From: an uncultured Gammaproteobacteria bacterium
GTDB lineage: Bacteria; Pseudomonadota; Gammaproteobacteria; Pseudomonadales; Pseudohongiellaceae
Assembly: GCA_937898685.1 (NCBI GenBank)
Contig: CALEJT010000017.1
Location: forward strand, 124,001-188,000
Direction: 5' to 3'
DNA length: 64,000 nucleotides
The number at the start of each line of letters is the position of its first letter. Position 1 is the stretch's first letter. The notes under the pieces are model-generated. The model saw only the letters and a list, made by a program, of their open reading frames with translations. It was not told the DNA's origin and did no database searches. A program made the translations under genes and the position numbers. Below, one piece after another: positions 1 through 9,403 of this stretch.

Positions 1-14
1 AGGATTTGTAGCTT

Positions 15-56
15 GTAGGCAGGTTGAGGTGAGCACCTCGGGCGAAGCCCAAGGTG
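15..56. repeat. Possible dispersed hairpin repeat, degenerate copy
   Basis: Two tight hairpins lie here, GGTG-AG-CACC (28-37) and GGGC-GAA-GCCC (40-50), preceded by GTAGG. The words GTAGG, GAGC and GCGAAGCCCAA also occur, in the same order, in the reverse complement of the element after cca at 43849-43882. Both resemble the short intergenic palindromes with a GCGAAGCCCAAC-like core that are scattered in many gammaproteobacterial genomes. The remaining bases of 1-126 show no gene. The assignment rests on two diverged copies only. Confidence 0.25.
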
Positions 57-126
57 GAACGCCCACTTCTCAATGCTGCACTCCAGGCCGCTGGCCAAAG
101 CCGACGCAACCTAACTGCTCCCAGAC

Positions 127-1668
127 CTACAGCTGGCTCTGCAGATACTCGACCAGCTCGGGATATTCCTCTTCCTGCTCGCCACCGGCGAGGCCCATCG
201 CGGAATCCATCGGCGTCTTGCCGTAGTAGTCCTTCACGTTCACCTGCGCGCCGTGTTCGACCAACCAGCGCGCGACCTTCATCCAGCCCCACTTGCCCGG
301 CCCGAAGATCGGTGTCTGCCCCTGACGATTGGTCATGGAGCTGTGACGCGGCCAATCCGCCGTGTAGCTGGTGGCATCGGTGACGACGGCGTTCACGTCG
401 GCGCCGGCTTCATACAACACTTCCAAGGTTTCGATGACGAGGTCTTCGATGTTCGGCTCATAGAACACGCTACCATCGCTGAGCATGCCGCGCGGTGTGG
501 CGAGACCGGAGACGGCCAACAGGGGCGTGACGCCGAAAATGTTGGGAAGATCCACTTCCGCACCGTAGGACAGCAGCAACCGTGCTGCCTCGGCATCATG
601 ACCAACGGCAGCGCGCAATAGCGGCGTCGTTCCCGTCGACAGCAATTCATCGGAGTAGCGGCCGTTACCACCACCGACACCCGGGCGATGGAAGTTCATC
701 TGGGCATCGACATAGACACCCATGTCGAGCAGGCGTTTCGCCAGGGCCAGTGCCTGGTCCTTGCCGGCCTGATCCAAACGCCGATCGCGCGCCTGGATGC
801 TGCGCACGTCGATCGCGAGATAGAGCGGCGTACGTCCCCACCAGTCGAAGGCATGCGGATCGGCGCCTTCATCGAGCAGGAGATTGGCGATGTCGAAGTG
901 GAAGTTGTCGATCGCCACCAACAACGGCGTCACCCCTTCGGGGCTCGGAATGTTCGGATCGGCGCCGGCCTGCAACATCGCTTCGACGCATTCGAGACAA
1001 CCGCTGCGCGCAGCGTAGAGCAAGGGTGTCAGACCACCGGCCGGACGATATTGGCCACGCGGTTCGGAGGTCATCTGGCTGGACCAATCGAAGTACGTGG
1101 CGCGGCGCTGCACGTCGGCGCCCTTTTCGATCAGAAACTTGGCCACGTCGGCGTTTCTGCGCGCCGCGGCCCACATCAAGGCGGTCTGTCCAGTCCAACG
1201 CTCGACTGCGTTCACGTCGGCGCCTTTGGCGACGAGGGCCTTCACCACGTCGAGACTGCCGTTGTAGGCAGCGAGCATCAGCGGGGTCTGCCCATCATCG
1301 TTGGCGATGTTGGGATCGGCACCGGCGGCGAGCAGACGCTCCACCATCGGCAGATTCGCCAGACGTGCTGCTTCACTCAGCGGCGAAGCGCCGAACACGT
1401 TGGCACGATTGGGATCGGCTTCGCGGCGCAGCAGTTCCGTCACGAGTTCTTCGTCGACCTGGTACACCGCCCAGAGCAGTGGTGTGGAGCCGTCGTTCTG
1501 CGCTTCGTTCACGCTCGCTCCAGCCTGCAACAAGGCCTGGACGCTGCGCTTGTCACCCTGCGCGATCACATCGGCGAGAGAGGCATCGGCCTGCGCGTTC
1601 AGGCTCACGCCCAAGGCAGCGATGGCGACGAAGAGCTTCAATTTGGAATGGATGTCAGTGATTCGCAT
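127..1668 (-). CDS. Secreted ankyrin-repeat protein
   Basis: A 513-residue protein made almost wholly of ankyrin repeats of about 33 residues, recognisable by recurrent G-x-TPL, A-A and G-A-D-P/V-N signatures. An N-terminal Sec-type signal (MRITDIHSKLKLF, then a hydrophobic stretch ending in NAQA) predicts export. The ATG at 1668 is preferred over a start 69 bases upstream, because the longer form would overlap the preceding gene and bury the signal peptide. It is the last gene of a four-gene unit and starts 10 bases after the metallo-beta-lactamase-fold gene. Ankyrin arrays bind proteins, so it may act as a periplasmic scaffold or inhibitor for its neighbours; that is inference. No enzymatic domain is visible. 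Confidence 0.85.
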   Translation of the reverse strand: MRITDIHSKLKLFVAIAALGVSLNAQADASLADVIAQGDKRSVQALLQAGASVNEAQNDGSTPLLWAVYQVDEELVTELLRREADPNRANVFGASPLSEAARLANLPMVERLLAAGADPNIANDDGQTPLMLAAYNGSLDVVKALVAKGADVNAVERWTGQTALMWAAARRNADVAKFLIEKGADVQRRATYFDWSSQMTSEPRGQYRPAGGLTPLLYAARSGCLECVEAMLQAGADPNIPSPEGVTPLLVAIDNFHFDIANLLLDEGADPHAFDWWGRTPLYLAIDVRSIQARDRRLDQAGKDQALALAKRLLDMGVYVDAQMNFHRPGVGGGNGRYSDELLSTGTTPLLRAAVGHDAEAARLLLSYGAEVDLPNIFGVTPLLAVSGLATPRGMLSDGSVFYEPNIEDLVIETLEVLYEAGADVNAVVTDATSYTADWPRHSSMTNRQGQTPIFGPGKWGWMKVARWLVEHGAQVNVKDYYGKTPMDSAMGLAGGEQEEEYPELVEYLQSQL

Positions 1669-1678
1669 GGACAGCCAC

Positions 1679-2599
1679 TCACAGAATGTCGGGGGCAAGG
1701 TTGTAGTGATGCGCCCACAGCCCCTTGTAGGCGGCATAGAGGAAACGCTGCGGATCGTGCCAGGTGCGCCCCAAACCTTCGAGCGCGCCTTCCTGTTCCA
1801 TGCACTCGGCGCTGCAACCGGAGCGGATCAACTTGTTGAGGCGCAGATAGAGTTCATGCATCGCATCGCGTTCGGCTGAAAGTTCAGCCTTTGTCATCAC
1901 GCGACCCACCGCCGGCACGATCAGGGTGGAGTCGTCACCGATTTCCATCAGCGTATCCATCGACTGCGCCCGACCACCGATCCAGCCACCGCCATACCAA
2001 TCGAGTTCGGGATCGATTTCCGGCGGCGCCACGGCACCACCAACGGCCAACACGTTGGCATTGCGGAAGTAAACGTAGATGTCGGCGTCCGTATGCGGCT
2101 GCACCAGCGGACCGTAGTCGATGGTCTCACCACCGATGTCGAGGCTGCCCGGACGTGAGAACTTCATGGTCGGCAGCCCTTGCTTCGGCAACGGTTCGAA
2201 GAAACGTTCTTCGTGTGGCAGATAGATGCGCGTCGCCAGGTGATGCCAGGTTTTCTGATGCGCCACGATGTTGGCGCCACTCGCGCCGAGTTCGGCATTG
2301 GCACCGCACTGATCGAGGTGCCAGTGGGTGTTGAACAGCGTATGCACTCGTCCAGAGCCGATGCTGCGCAACAGATCCAGCAGCGCGCCGGCGAAGTCGG
2401 GTGTGCCGCTGTCCACCAATACCAAACCTTCCGTCGTTTCACGCACGACGACATTGGTGCCGCCGGCATCGATCACCGACAGCCCTTCACGCACCACAGT
2501 GGGCTTGGAACTTTGCGCGAACACGCGCGCAGCCAGCGGCGAAGCGCAGGCGCCGGCAACGAGGGAATACTTGAGCAGCGCTCTGCGCGTGGCGTTCAT
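1679..2599 (-). CDS. Exported metallo-beta-lactamase-fold protein with altered metal site
   Basis: A 306-residue protein starting MNATRRALLKYSL, a twin-arginine-type signal ending near VFAQ. The MBL fold is shown by a THWHLDQ motif (H92, H94, D96) after a hydrophobic strand, a later PHTDAD histidine and the strand order of the family. The usual HxHxDH has Gln at the last position (Q97). The region that normally carries a late PGHG histidine reads VPAVGR, so the second metal site looks incomplete. A start 30 bases upstream is possible but would overlap the DUF1552 gene. It may be a hydrolase or oxidoreductase with one metal or an unusual one; the substrate is unknown. Confidence 0.82.
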   Translation of the reverse strand: MNATRRALLKYSLVAGACASPLAARVFAQSSKPTVVREGLSVIDAGGTNVVVRETTEGLVLVDSGTPDFAGALLDLLRSIGSGRVHTLFNTHWHLDQCGANAELGASGANIVAHQKTWHHLATRIYLPHEERFFEPLPKQGLPTMKFSRPGSLDIGGETIDYGPLVQPHTDADIYVYFRNANVLAVGGAVAPPEIDPELDWYGGGWIGGRAQSMDTLMEIGDDSTLIVPAVGRVMTKAELSAERDAMHELYLRLNKLIRSGCSAECMEQEGALEGLGRTWHDPQRFLYAAYKGLWAHHYNLAPDIL

Positions 2600-2615
2600 C
2601 GACGAATGGTCCTGC

Positions 2616-3965
2616 TCAAACTTCCGCAATGATGCCCGTACTGTCGGCGAAGCTCTCTGCCTCGATGCCCACCTTGTTGAGGATGGTCAGATGCAGGTTG
2701 GCGAGCGGCGTGCGCTCCGGCAGCACGATGTGCTGACCACCGCGTTTGAGTCTGCCGCAGGCACCACCCATGAGCAGGTTGGGCACCGGGTAGTTGTCGT
2801 GCTTGTCGCTGTTGCTCATGTTGGAGCCGTAGAGGAAGAGCGCATTGTCGAGCAGCGTTCCGTCGCCGTGCGGCGTGGCGGCCATCTTGGCGAGGAAGTC
2901 GGCGAAGCGCTCCATGTGCCAGGTCTGGATCTTCGCGACGCGTTCGAGACGATCGCGATCGTCCGCGTGGTGCGAGACAGGATGGAAGGCGTCCGGCACA
3001 CCAATGTGGTTGTAGGTGCGGTTGGTGCCTTCGGACACCATCATGTAGGAAATCACGCGCGTGAGGTCGGCCTGATAGGCGAGCGCGATGAGGTCGAACA
3101 TCAGTCGCACCTGCTCATCGAAATTGTCCTGCTCACCGATCGGCGCACCGGGCACGTCGATGGCGCTGAGATCACGCTGCGCCGCGCGTTCGACACGACG
3201 CTCGATCTCGCGCACGGTGTCGAGATATTCCTCGAGTATCACGCGGTCGCCCGCACCGAGCTGCTTCTGCAGGGTGCGTGTGCTTTCCGCCACCATGTCG
3301 AGCAACCGCAGTTCCTGATCGTTGATCGCATCGCGTTCCTGTTCGGTATCACCCTCACCGAAGAGCTGCAGGTAGAGTTTGCGCGGGTTGTGTTCCATCG
3401 GCAGCGGCGAGGTGGCGTTGGCGAAGGAAAGCGTCGAGCTGTAGTAGCAACCGGGACCGGCGCAGGCGGCGCTCTGGATCGTGGTTTCGGAGGCCACCTG
3501 CAACGAAGGCAGGGCCGTTTCCTGACCGATGTGATCGACGATCACCTGGTCCAGCGTCTTCGCCATGTTGGCGCCGGCGGCGTTTTCCGGCGGACGTACC
3601 CCGCTCAGCCAAGTGGCGGGATTGAGTACGTGTACCGAACCCTTGCAGGCGGCGTTCAGCAGATTGCCGAAGGAATTCAGATAGTCCTTGTAAGGCTCGA
3701 GCGGCTTCATGATCTGGTTGAGCTCGAGGTTGGCGCCGCTGCCACCCTTCGGATTCCAGCGGTCCATTTCCTTGCCGTGCGCGGTGTTGTCCATCACGGC
3801 GCCATGCGGAATGTAGAAGAAGCCGACACGCATGGTGGGCGCTGCTGCGGTCTGCGCCAGCGCGGTAGCGGCCGGCACCATCGCGCTGAGCAAGGGCAAG
3901 GCGATGGAGGCGCCCGCGCCCCGCAGAACGGTACGGCGTGACAGATGCTTCTTGGTCAGGAACAT
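2616..3965 (-). CDS. Tat-exported DUF1552 family protein
   Basis: A 449-residue protein with a twin-arginine signal (SRRTVLRGAGASIALPLL) ending around residue 38, so it is predicted to be folded in the cytoplasm and exported by Tat. The body matches the DUF1552 family, including the RVGFFYIPHGAVMD segment after the signal and the late block LLMGGACGRLKRGGQH. A good Shine-Dalgarno (AGGAG, 8 bases before the ATG) supports the start. It lies 40 bases after the DUF1592-type gene. DUF1552 genes repeatedly neighbour DUF1592/DUF1588 genes in planctomycetes and some proteobacteria. No biochemical function is established that I know of. Confidence 0.85.
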   Translation of the reverse strand: MFLTKKHLSRRTVLRGAGASIALPLLSAMVPAATALAQTAAAPTMRVGFFYIPHGAVMDNTAHGKEMDRWNPKGGSGANLELNQIMKPLEPYKDYLNSFGNLLNAACKGSVHVLNPATWLSGVRPPENAAGANMAKTLDQVIVDHIGQETALPSLQVASETTIQSAACAGPGCYYSSTLSFANATSPLPMEHNPRKLYLQLFGEGDTEQERDAINDQELRLLDMVAESTRTLQKQLGAGDRVILEEYLDTVREIERRVERAAQRDLSAIDVPGAPIGEQDNFDEQVRLMFDLIALAYQADLTRVISYMMVSEGTNRTYNHIGVPDAFHPVSHHADDRDRLERVAKIQTWHMERFADFLAKMAATPHGDGTLLDNALFLYGSNMSNSDKHDNYPVPNLLMGGACGRLKRGGQHIVLPERTPLANLHLTILNKVGIEAESFADSTGIIAEV

Positions 3966-4005
3966 GGACGTTTCTCCTGCAGGGTGAGCCCGCTGTTTTC
4001 TACTG

Positions 4006-6399
4006 TCATCGTTCTTGTGAGGGACCGTTCGTCAGGCTTGCCACTTCCGCACCGGCGCCTTCGCGCTGCGCCTGATAACGGAAGGCGTCGCTGTTCACCA
4101 CACCCAACACCAGGTCGAACAGCGCATAGTTCTTGGCGGCGGCCTGATCCACGATCGCCCGCACCTGTGGCATGTCGAAATACTCAAGTTCGCGGCCCAG
4201 CGCATACATCAACATGCGCGCGGTGAAGGCACGCACGAAGCGTTCGGGGCGCGACATCAATTGTTCACGCAGATCCACCGGCCCATTTATGGGAATGCCG
4301 CCGGGCATCACTGCACTGGCATCGATCGGCGCATCGGCTTCCGCATCGTGATCACGCCAACGGCCCGTGACGCTGAAGTTCTCGAGCGCAAGTCCGATCG
4401 GATCGATCACACCGTGACATTGGTTGCACGAAGGATTCGAGCGATGACGCTCCATGCGCTCGCGCATCGTGGTCGGCTTTTCGCCCGGCTGTACGGACAG
4501 GTCCGTTTCCACTTCCGGCGGAGGCGGCGGTGAGGCGGAGCCAAGCAGTTTTTCCAGCACCCAGTTGCCACGCAACACGATCGACGTGCGATCACCGTAG
4601 GAAGTGCGCAACATCACCGCGGCCTTGCCCAGGAGGCCGACGCGGTGTTCGTCGTTGATCTGCACGCGGCGGAACTGCGGACCATAGACACCTTCGATGC
4701 CGTAGTGACGCGCGAGGCGCTCGTTGAGATAGCTGTAATCAGCCGTGAGCAATTCGGTGACGGGACGACCTTCGAGCAGCACGCTGGCGAGGAAGCGGCG
4801 CATTTCTTCGGACATGTCGTCCATCAGCAAGTCGCTGAATTCGGGGAAGAGCCGCGGATCGGGATCGACGTCATCGAGGTTGTCGAGGTTGAGCCACTTC
4901 ACGGCGAAGTTTTCGATCAGGGCATCGACACGTGGATCTTCCAGCATGCGGCGCACCTGTGCCTGCAAAGTGGCGGGATCGCTCAGTTTGCCGGCGATGG
5001 CGAGATCGAGCAGTTCCTCGTCGGGGCCCTGGCTCCACAGGAAGAAGGAAAGACGCGAGGCGAGTTCGACGTCGTCGAGCGCAAAGTAGCGTTCATTCTC
5101 CTGACCGGGATCGGGCACGATGCTGCGATAGAGGAAATGCGGGCTCGCCAGCACGGCGGCCACGACCTCTTCGATGCCTTTTTCGAAACCACCGGTCTCG
5201 AGGCCTTTCTCGAAGAAGGGCATCAAGGTTGCGAGATCCTCTTCGGTGACCTGACGCCGGAAGGCGAGCTTGGCGAGATGCGTCGCAATCTGGCGTGCGC
5301 ATTCGCTTTGCTCGGACGCATTGTTGGGATAGCACACGAAGATCTTCTCGCGGCTCGGCGTCATCGACAGTCCCGTGATGTGGTGGGGACCGGTGACTTC
5401 CACGCCCTTCTCCATGCGCGGCATGCGGGTGTGATCACCCGAATCCGACCAATAGAGCGACTGCGCACGTGAACGTTCGAGGAAGGTCGCCACCACCTTG
5501 TGCGGACCCGCAGTGACGTGCACGGGAATGTTCATGAAGCGTTCGGCGATCTGCGCACTACCAGCGGGGCCGGTGCGTTCCGTCAGATCGAAATCTTCGG
5601 CACCCCCGAGCTGGCCACGGAACACTTCGGTGCCATCGACCATCAACACCACCGTATGTTCGCTTTCCAGTTCGCTGGACGTCAGCCCGGAAAGGCCGAG
5701 CAGGTTGAAACGATATTCACCATCAGCCGGGAAGTTGTGCACGAACGCAACGCCGCCGCGCGTGCCCGGGGGCATGCCGGCCAGACGTTGGTACTGGCTG
5801 TCTTCGGATTGCGGGTAGTAGGCAACCGCCGTCTTCGCCTGCGGGCTGCCCATGGCGGTGGCGGCGACATGACGCGCTGCGCGCAGGAACTGCGCCAGGA
5901 AGGTCGGAGATACGCTCAGCGCGGCGGCGACGTTGTCGAAACCATCGACTTCGATTTCGGTGGGAAGGAATTCGGCGGGATCGATCTCGACTCCCAGAAG
6001 ACCCTGGACGGAACGCGCGTATTCGTTGCGATTCAGGCGCTGCAGCGGCACGTGGCCAGCGCGCGGACGGGAGGAATTGGCATCGAGCGATTGTTCCAAC
6101 CAAGCGGTGAAATCGTCGATGTCGGCCTGCTGCGGCTGAGGACTGCCGGGCGGAGGCATCAGACGGGTACTGAGCTTGCGCAGCACCGCTTCGAAGACCT
6201 TGGGCTCCTCGTGCACGCTGTCGGGACCCATCAGGCTGAAGGCCAGCTGACCGGCCCAATCTTCCTCGTTATGACATTCGAGGCAGTACTGCTCGACCAG
6301 GGACCATTTAGCCGAACCACTCGGTTCTTGTGCAAGGCTCGGCATGGCCGCCGCGAGCGGCAACACAGTCAGCAGCAATTTTTTGACACGCCGGTTCAC
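4006..6399 (-). CDS. Exported c-heme DUF1587/1595/1592/1588/1585 protein
   Basis: A 797-residue protein with a Sec signal peptide (cleavage near SLAQ, residue 24) and a CLECH heme-binding motif at 39-43. It then carries the canonical run DUF1587 (about 118-185), DUF1595 (about 385-445), DUF1592 (about 455-585), DUF1588 and DUF1585. A second CxxCH (CNQCH, 658-662) lies in the DUF1588 block SCNQCHGVIDPIGLALENF. It is therefore a periplasmic or surface multidomain cytochrome-like protein, perhaps passing electrons to or from a redox partner. The first codon is GTG with a weak GGTGAG upstream. It is the first gene of the unit and is divergent from the YbdG-type channel across 182 bases. Confidence 0.88.
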   Translation of the reverse strand: MNRRVKKLLLTVLPLAAAMPSLAQEPSGSAKWSLVEQYCLECHNEEDWAGQLAFSLMGPDSVHEEPKVFEAVLRKLSTRLMPPPGSPQPQQADIDDFTAWLEQSLDANSSRPRAGHVPLQRLNRNEYARSVQGLLGVEIDPAEFLPTEIEVDGFDNVAAALSVSPTFLAQFLRAARHVAATAMGSPQAKTAVAYYPQSEDSQYQRLAGMPPGTRGGVAFVHNFPADGEYRFNLLGLSGLTSSELESEHTVVLMVDGTEVFRGQLGGAEDFDLTERTGPAGSAQIAERFMNIPVHVTAGPHKVVATFLERSRAQSLYWSDSGDHTRMPRMEKGVEVTGPHHITGLSMTPSREKIFVCYPNNASEQSECARQIATHLAKLAFRRQVTEEDLATLMPFFEKGLETGGFEKGIEEVVAAVLASPHFLYRSIVPDPGQENERYFALDDVELASRLSFFLWSQGPDEELLDLAIAGKLSDPATLQAQVRRMLEDPRVDALIENFAVKWLNLDNLDDVDPDPRLFPEFSDLLMDDMSEEMRRFLASVLLEGRPVTELLTADYSYLNERLARHYGIEGVYGPQFRRVQINDEHRVGLLGKAAVMLRTSYGDRTSIVLRGNWVLEKLLGSASPPPPPEVETDLSVQPGEKPTTMRERMERHRSNPSCNQCHGVIDPIGLALENFSVTGRWRDHDAEADAPIDASAVMPGGIPINGPVDLREQLMSRPERFVRAFTARMLMYALGRELEYFDMPQVRAIVDQAAAKNYALFDLVLGVVNSDAFRYQAQREGAGAEVASLTNGPSQER

Positions 6400-6581
6400 A
6401 GAAGGCTCACCAAATCAGAAGGCGATCGACCGCAGAGCCGCGAAGCATAGCAGTCGCAACCACACTCTCCAATGCCGCTGCCCGCAGGTCAAACCCAGCT
6501 GTTTCCGCCCGGGGGTCAATTTGTTAAGGTCCCGCCTTTCCGCAGAGACTGTAGTAACCGCATCAAAGTCGTGGAGTATTC

Positions 6582-7910
6582 ATGAGCGATTTGCTGAGTA
6601 GTTGGGTCGAGTGGCTGGAAACGCATGAGGTTCTTGGAACCACCGTAGCCCTCGTCGCTCTGATATTGGCTGCCTTCATCGCCAACTTCATCGTCAGACG
6701 CATCATCGTGCGCGCCGTGTTGCGCCTTACCCGCAGCATGCCGATGTCGGCCGACACCGTCGCGCACAATCGCAGCATCATCCGTCGTGTCGCGAGCATC
6801 GTGCCTGCGCTGGTGCTGATCATCGGCGTGCGTTTCGTGCCGGGTTTACCGGCAGCCGTGGCGCAGGTCGTCACCAATGTGAGCGCTTCCTACATCATCC
6901 TGACGATGGCGCTCGCCATCGGGCATCTACTGGATCTCTGTCTCACGATCTACAACCGCCGCAAGGATGCGCATCTGCGTCCGATCAAGGGCTATCTGCA
7001 GGTGACCAAGATCGCGGTCTACGTGATCAGCGCCATTCTCATCATCGCCGCGCTGGTCGACCGTTCACCGCTGATCCTGCTCTCCGGTCTCGGTGCGATG
7101 GCCGCCGTACTGATGTTGATCTTCCAGGACACGCTGCTCTCGCTGGTTGCGAGCGTGCAGATTTCCTCGAACGATCTCGTGCGTGTCGGCGACTGGATCG
7201 AGATGCCGCAGCTCAACGCCGACGGCGACGTCATCGACATCGCGCTGCACACGGTGAAGGTGCAGAACTTCGACAAGACCATCACCACCATTCCCACCAA
7301 GCGCCTGATAACTGAGTCCTTCAAGAACTGGCGCGGCATGCGCGAAACCGGCGGCCGCCGCATCAAGCGCAGCATCTTCATCGATCAACAGAGCATCCAC
7401 TTCCTCAGTGACGAGGAACGCGAACATCTGCGCAGCTTCCGTCTGCTGGACGGCTATCTGAAAGACAAGCTGAAGGAAATCGAGGACTGGAACGCCAAGC
7501 TCGAGGACGCTGGCAAGCAGCCGGTGAATACTCGCCGCATCACCAACATCGGTACCTTCCGCGCCTACGTCGAGCGTTATCTGCGCAGCCACGGCGGCAT
7601 TCGCCAGGACATGATGCTGATCGTGCGCCAACTGGCACCTACGCCCGACGGCCTGCCGCTCGAAGTCTATTGCTTCACCAACACCACCGTGTGGGTCGAA
7701 TACGAGAAGATTCAGTCAGACATCTTCGACCACCTGTTATCGATCATCCCCGAATTCGGTCTGCGCGTATTCCAGGGCCCCAGCGGACATGACGTGCGGG
7801 AAGCTGCCTTTGGCCTAGTCAACGCCGTCGGCGCCGCACGCACCACGGCAATTTCGAACGAAGGTCTGGATGCACTCACCCACGAGCAGGCTCAAACGCC
7901 TGTTGCGTGA
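6582..7910 (+). CDS. ybdG: YbdG/MscM-type mechanosensitive ion channel
   Basis: A 442-residue inner-membrane channel of the MscS superfamily, closest in layout to E. coli YbdG (MscM). Transmembrane segments occupy roughly 18-45, 70-88, 103-122 and 143-160. The pore helix is about 168-192 (SGLGAMAAVLMLIFQDTLLS). The following beta domain carries GDWIEMP and TITTIPT. The family blocks SFKNWRGM, GGRRIKRSI, TNIGTFRAY and LPLEVYCFTNT are all present, and the length is normal. GGAG six bases before the ATG supports the start. It opens during hypo-osmotic shock to release solutes. Confidence 0.93.
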   Translation: MSDLLSSWVEWLETHEVLGTTVALVALILAAFIANFIVRRIIVRAVLRLTRSMPMSADTVAHNRSIIRRVASIVPALVLIIGVRFVPGLPAAVAQVVTNVSASYIILTMALAIGHLLDLCLTIYNRRKDAHLRPIKGYLQVTKIAVYVISAILIIAALVDRSPLILLSGLGAMAAVLMLIFQDTLLSLVASVQISSNDLVRVGDWIEMPQLNADGDVIDIALHTVKVQNFDKTITTIPTKRLITESFKNWRGMRETGGRRIKRSIFIDQQSIHFLSDEEREHLRSFRLLDGYLKDKLKEIEDWNAKLEDAGKQPVNTRRITNIGTFRAYVERYLRSHGGIRQDMMLIVRQLAPTPDGLPLEVYCFTNTTVWVEYEKIQSDIFDHLLSIIPEFGLRVFQGPSGHDVREAAFGLVNAVGAARTTAISNEGLDALTHEQAQTPVA

Positions 7911-7930
7911 TCCGTGCTGCGGAAGTTGCC

Positions 7931-9400
7931 ATGCGTCTGCCGAGTCGCGCCGTATTCCTGCTGTGCTGTCTGCCCTCTCTGGCGGCAGCGCAGGAAGCCG
8001 AAGTCACCGAGTTCGAGCACCTCGAACAGCACTATGAGGGCGTACTCGGCACCACACTGGATCTGAGCATCTATGCTCCCGATGTCGCAGCGATGGAAGC
8101 AGCAGCGGAAAGCGCGCTGCGCGAAATCGCGCGCCTCGATGCGATCTTCTCCAACTATCGCAGCGACAGTGAAGTCGCCCGGCTCAATCGCGAGCGCCTG
8201 CTGACCGGCGTTTCGTATGAGCTATTGGATGTGGTCGAACTCTGCGCGCAGTGGGAGAAGACCACGCAGCAGCGCTTCAGCTGCAAGCTTGGGCGCATCA
8301 TCGCGGCGTGGAACGAAGCCGAACGCACGCAGGTGCTGCCCGAGCGCATGGCGATGCAACGACTCGCGCTGGCGATCGCGGCGGCGCAGCCGGCTTTCTT
8401 CCGCGGCACTCGCACCATCAACCTGCCCGAGCCCGTGGACCTCGAACTCTCCGGCATCGCCACGGGCTACATCATCGATCACGTGCTCGAACTCTTGCGC
8501 AAACAGTTGCCGGACGCCGTGGCCATCAAGATCGACATCGGTGGCGATGCCATCTACTGGGGACAACCACCGGGCACCACTGGCTGGCGTGTCGGCGTCA
8601 CCAATCCGATGCAGGCGAGCGATGGAGCGCTTCTCACCACGCTGACCACCAACAATGGTCGCGCCATCACGGCAAGTGGTCATGCCAACCGTTTCCGCAT
8701 TATTGCGGGCGAGCAATACAGTCACATCTTCGTGCCGAGCACGGGCTGGCCTGTGGAGAATGGCATCGGTGCCATCACCGTGGCTTCGAGTGCCGTCGCG
8801 GCCGATGTCGCTGCAACGGCGATGACCTTGCAAAGTGTCGAAGCTGCTGCGGCATGGGCGAGTTCGGTGAATGGTCTCGACGCAATGGCGATCGACGCCG
8901 ACGGCAAGTGGGCCGTGTCGAGTCAATGGCAACTCTTCGTTGCCGAAGAAGAACCCGTCGCGACCGGCAATGAAGTGCTGACGCTCTCCTACACCCTGCC
9001 CAATTTCCGCACGCGCGGTACCTATTACCGTCCCTACGTCGCGATCTGGATCAGCGATACTGAAGAGAACCTGCGCAGAAACCTGTTGCTGCTGGGCCGT
9101 GAACAACGTTGGGCGCGCGAGAACTCACGCTGGTGGCGGCGCGTCGGTCGTACCAACCCGGAACTCGTCGATGGCACGGCAAGACCAACGCGCGCGCCAG
9201 GGCAATATCAACTCACGTGGGATGGTCGCGATGAAATGGGAGAGCCCTTGCCGGCGGGTGAGTATCTGCTGCACGTCGAAGCCGCCCGTCAGGATGGCGG
9301 CCATTCCTATCAGGTGGTTCCCTTCACATTGGGCACGCCACAGACCGTGGAATTGCCGGGCGAGGGTGAGCTGGGCCCCTTGGTGCTACAGACGAAGTAG
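7931..9400 (+). CDS. ApbE-like FAD:protein FMN transferase fused to DUF2271
   Basis: A 489-residue exported protein with a signal peptide (MRLPSRAVFLLCCLPSLAAAQ). Residues about 30-330 are ApbE-like, with the SNYRSDSEVARLN segment, KIDIGGDAIYWG, and a HIFVPSTGWPVE block followed by a conserved AVAADVAATAMT. Enzymes of this family attach FMN to threonine of NqrC/RnfG/FMN-binding-domain proteins outside the membrane. Residues about 345-485 match DUF2271, with an immunoglobulin-like FlgD-type tail (WDGRDEMGEPLPAGEY). A GTG at 7907 overlaps the ybdG stop, but the ATG at 7931 gives the normal signal peptide. No flavin acceptor protein is nearby. The fusion is discussed in findings. Confidence 0.85.
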   Translation: MRLPSRAVFLLCCLPSLAAAQEAEVTEFEHLEQHYEGVLGTTLDLSIYAPDVAAMEAAAESALREIARLDAIFSNYRSDSEVARLNRERLLTGVSYELLDVVELCAQWEKTTQQRFSCKLGRIIAAWNEAERTQVLPERMAMQRLALAIAAAQPAFFRGTRTINLPEPVDLELSGIATGYIIDHVLELLRKQLPDAVAIKIDIGGDAIYWGQPPGTTGWRVGVTNPMQASDGALLTTLTTNNGRAITASGHANRFRIIAGEQYSHIFVPSTGWPVENGIGAITVASSAVAADVAATAMTLQSVEAAAAWASSVNGLDAMAIDADGKWAVSSQWQLFVAEEEPVATGNEVLTLSYTLPNFRTRGTYYRPYVAIWISDTEENLRRNLLLLGREQRWARENSRWWRRVGRTNPELVDGTARPTRAPGQYQLTWDGRDEMGEPLPAGEYLLHVEAARQDGGHSYQVVPFTLGTPQTVELPGEGELGPLVLQTK

Positions 9401-9403
9401 CCT

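Noticed and set aside
2328..3941. 537-codon open frame opposite the DUF1552 and MBL genes
   Set aside because: It spans two real genes on the other strand and has shadow-type composition, no domain and no ribosome site.
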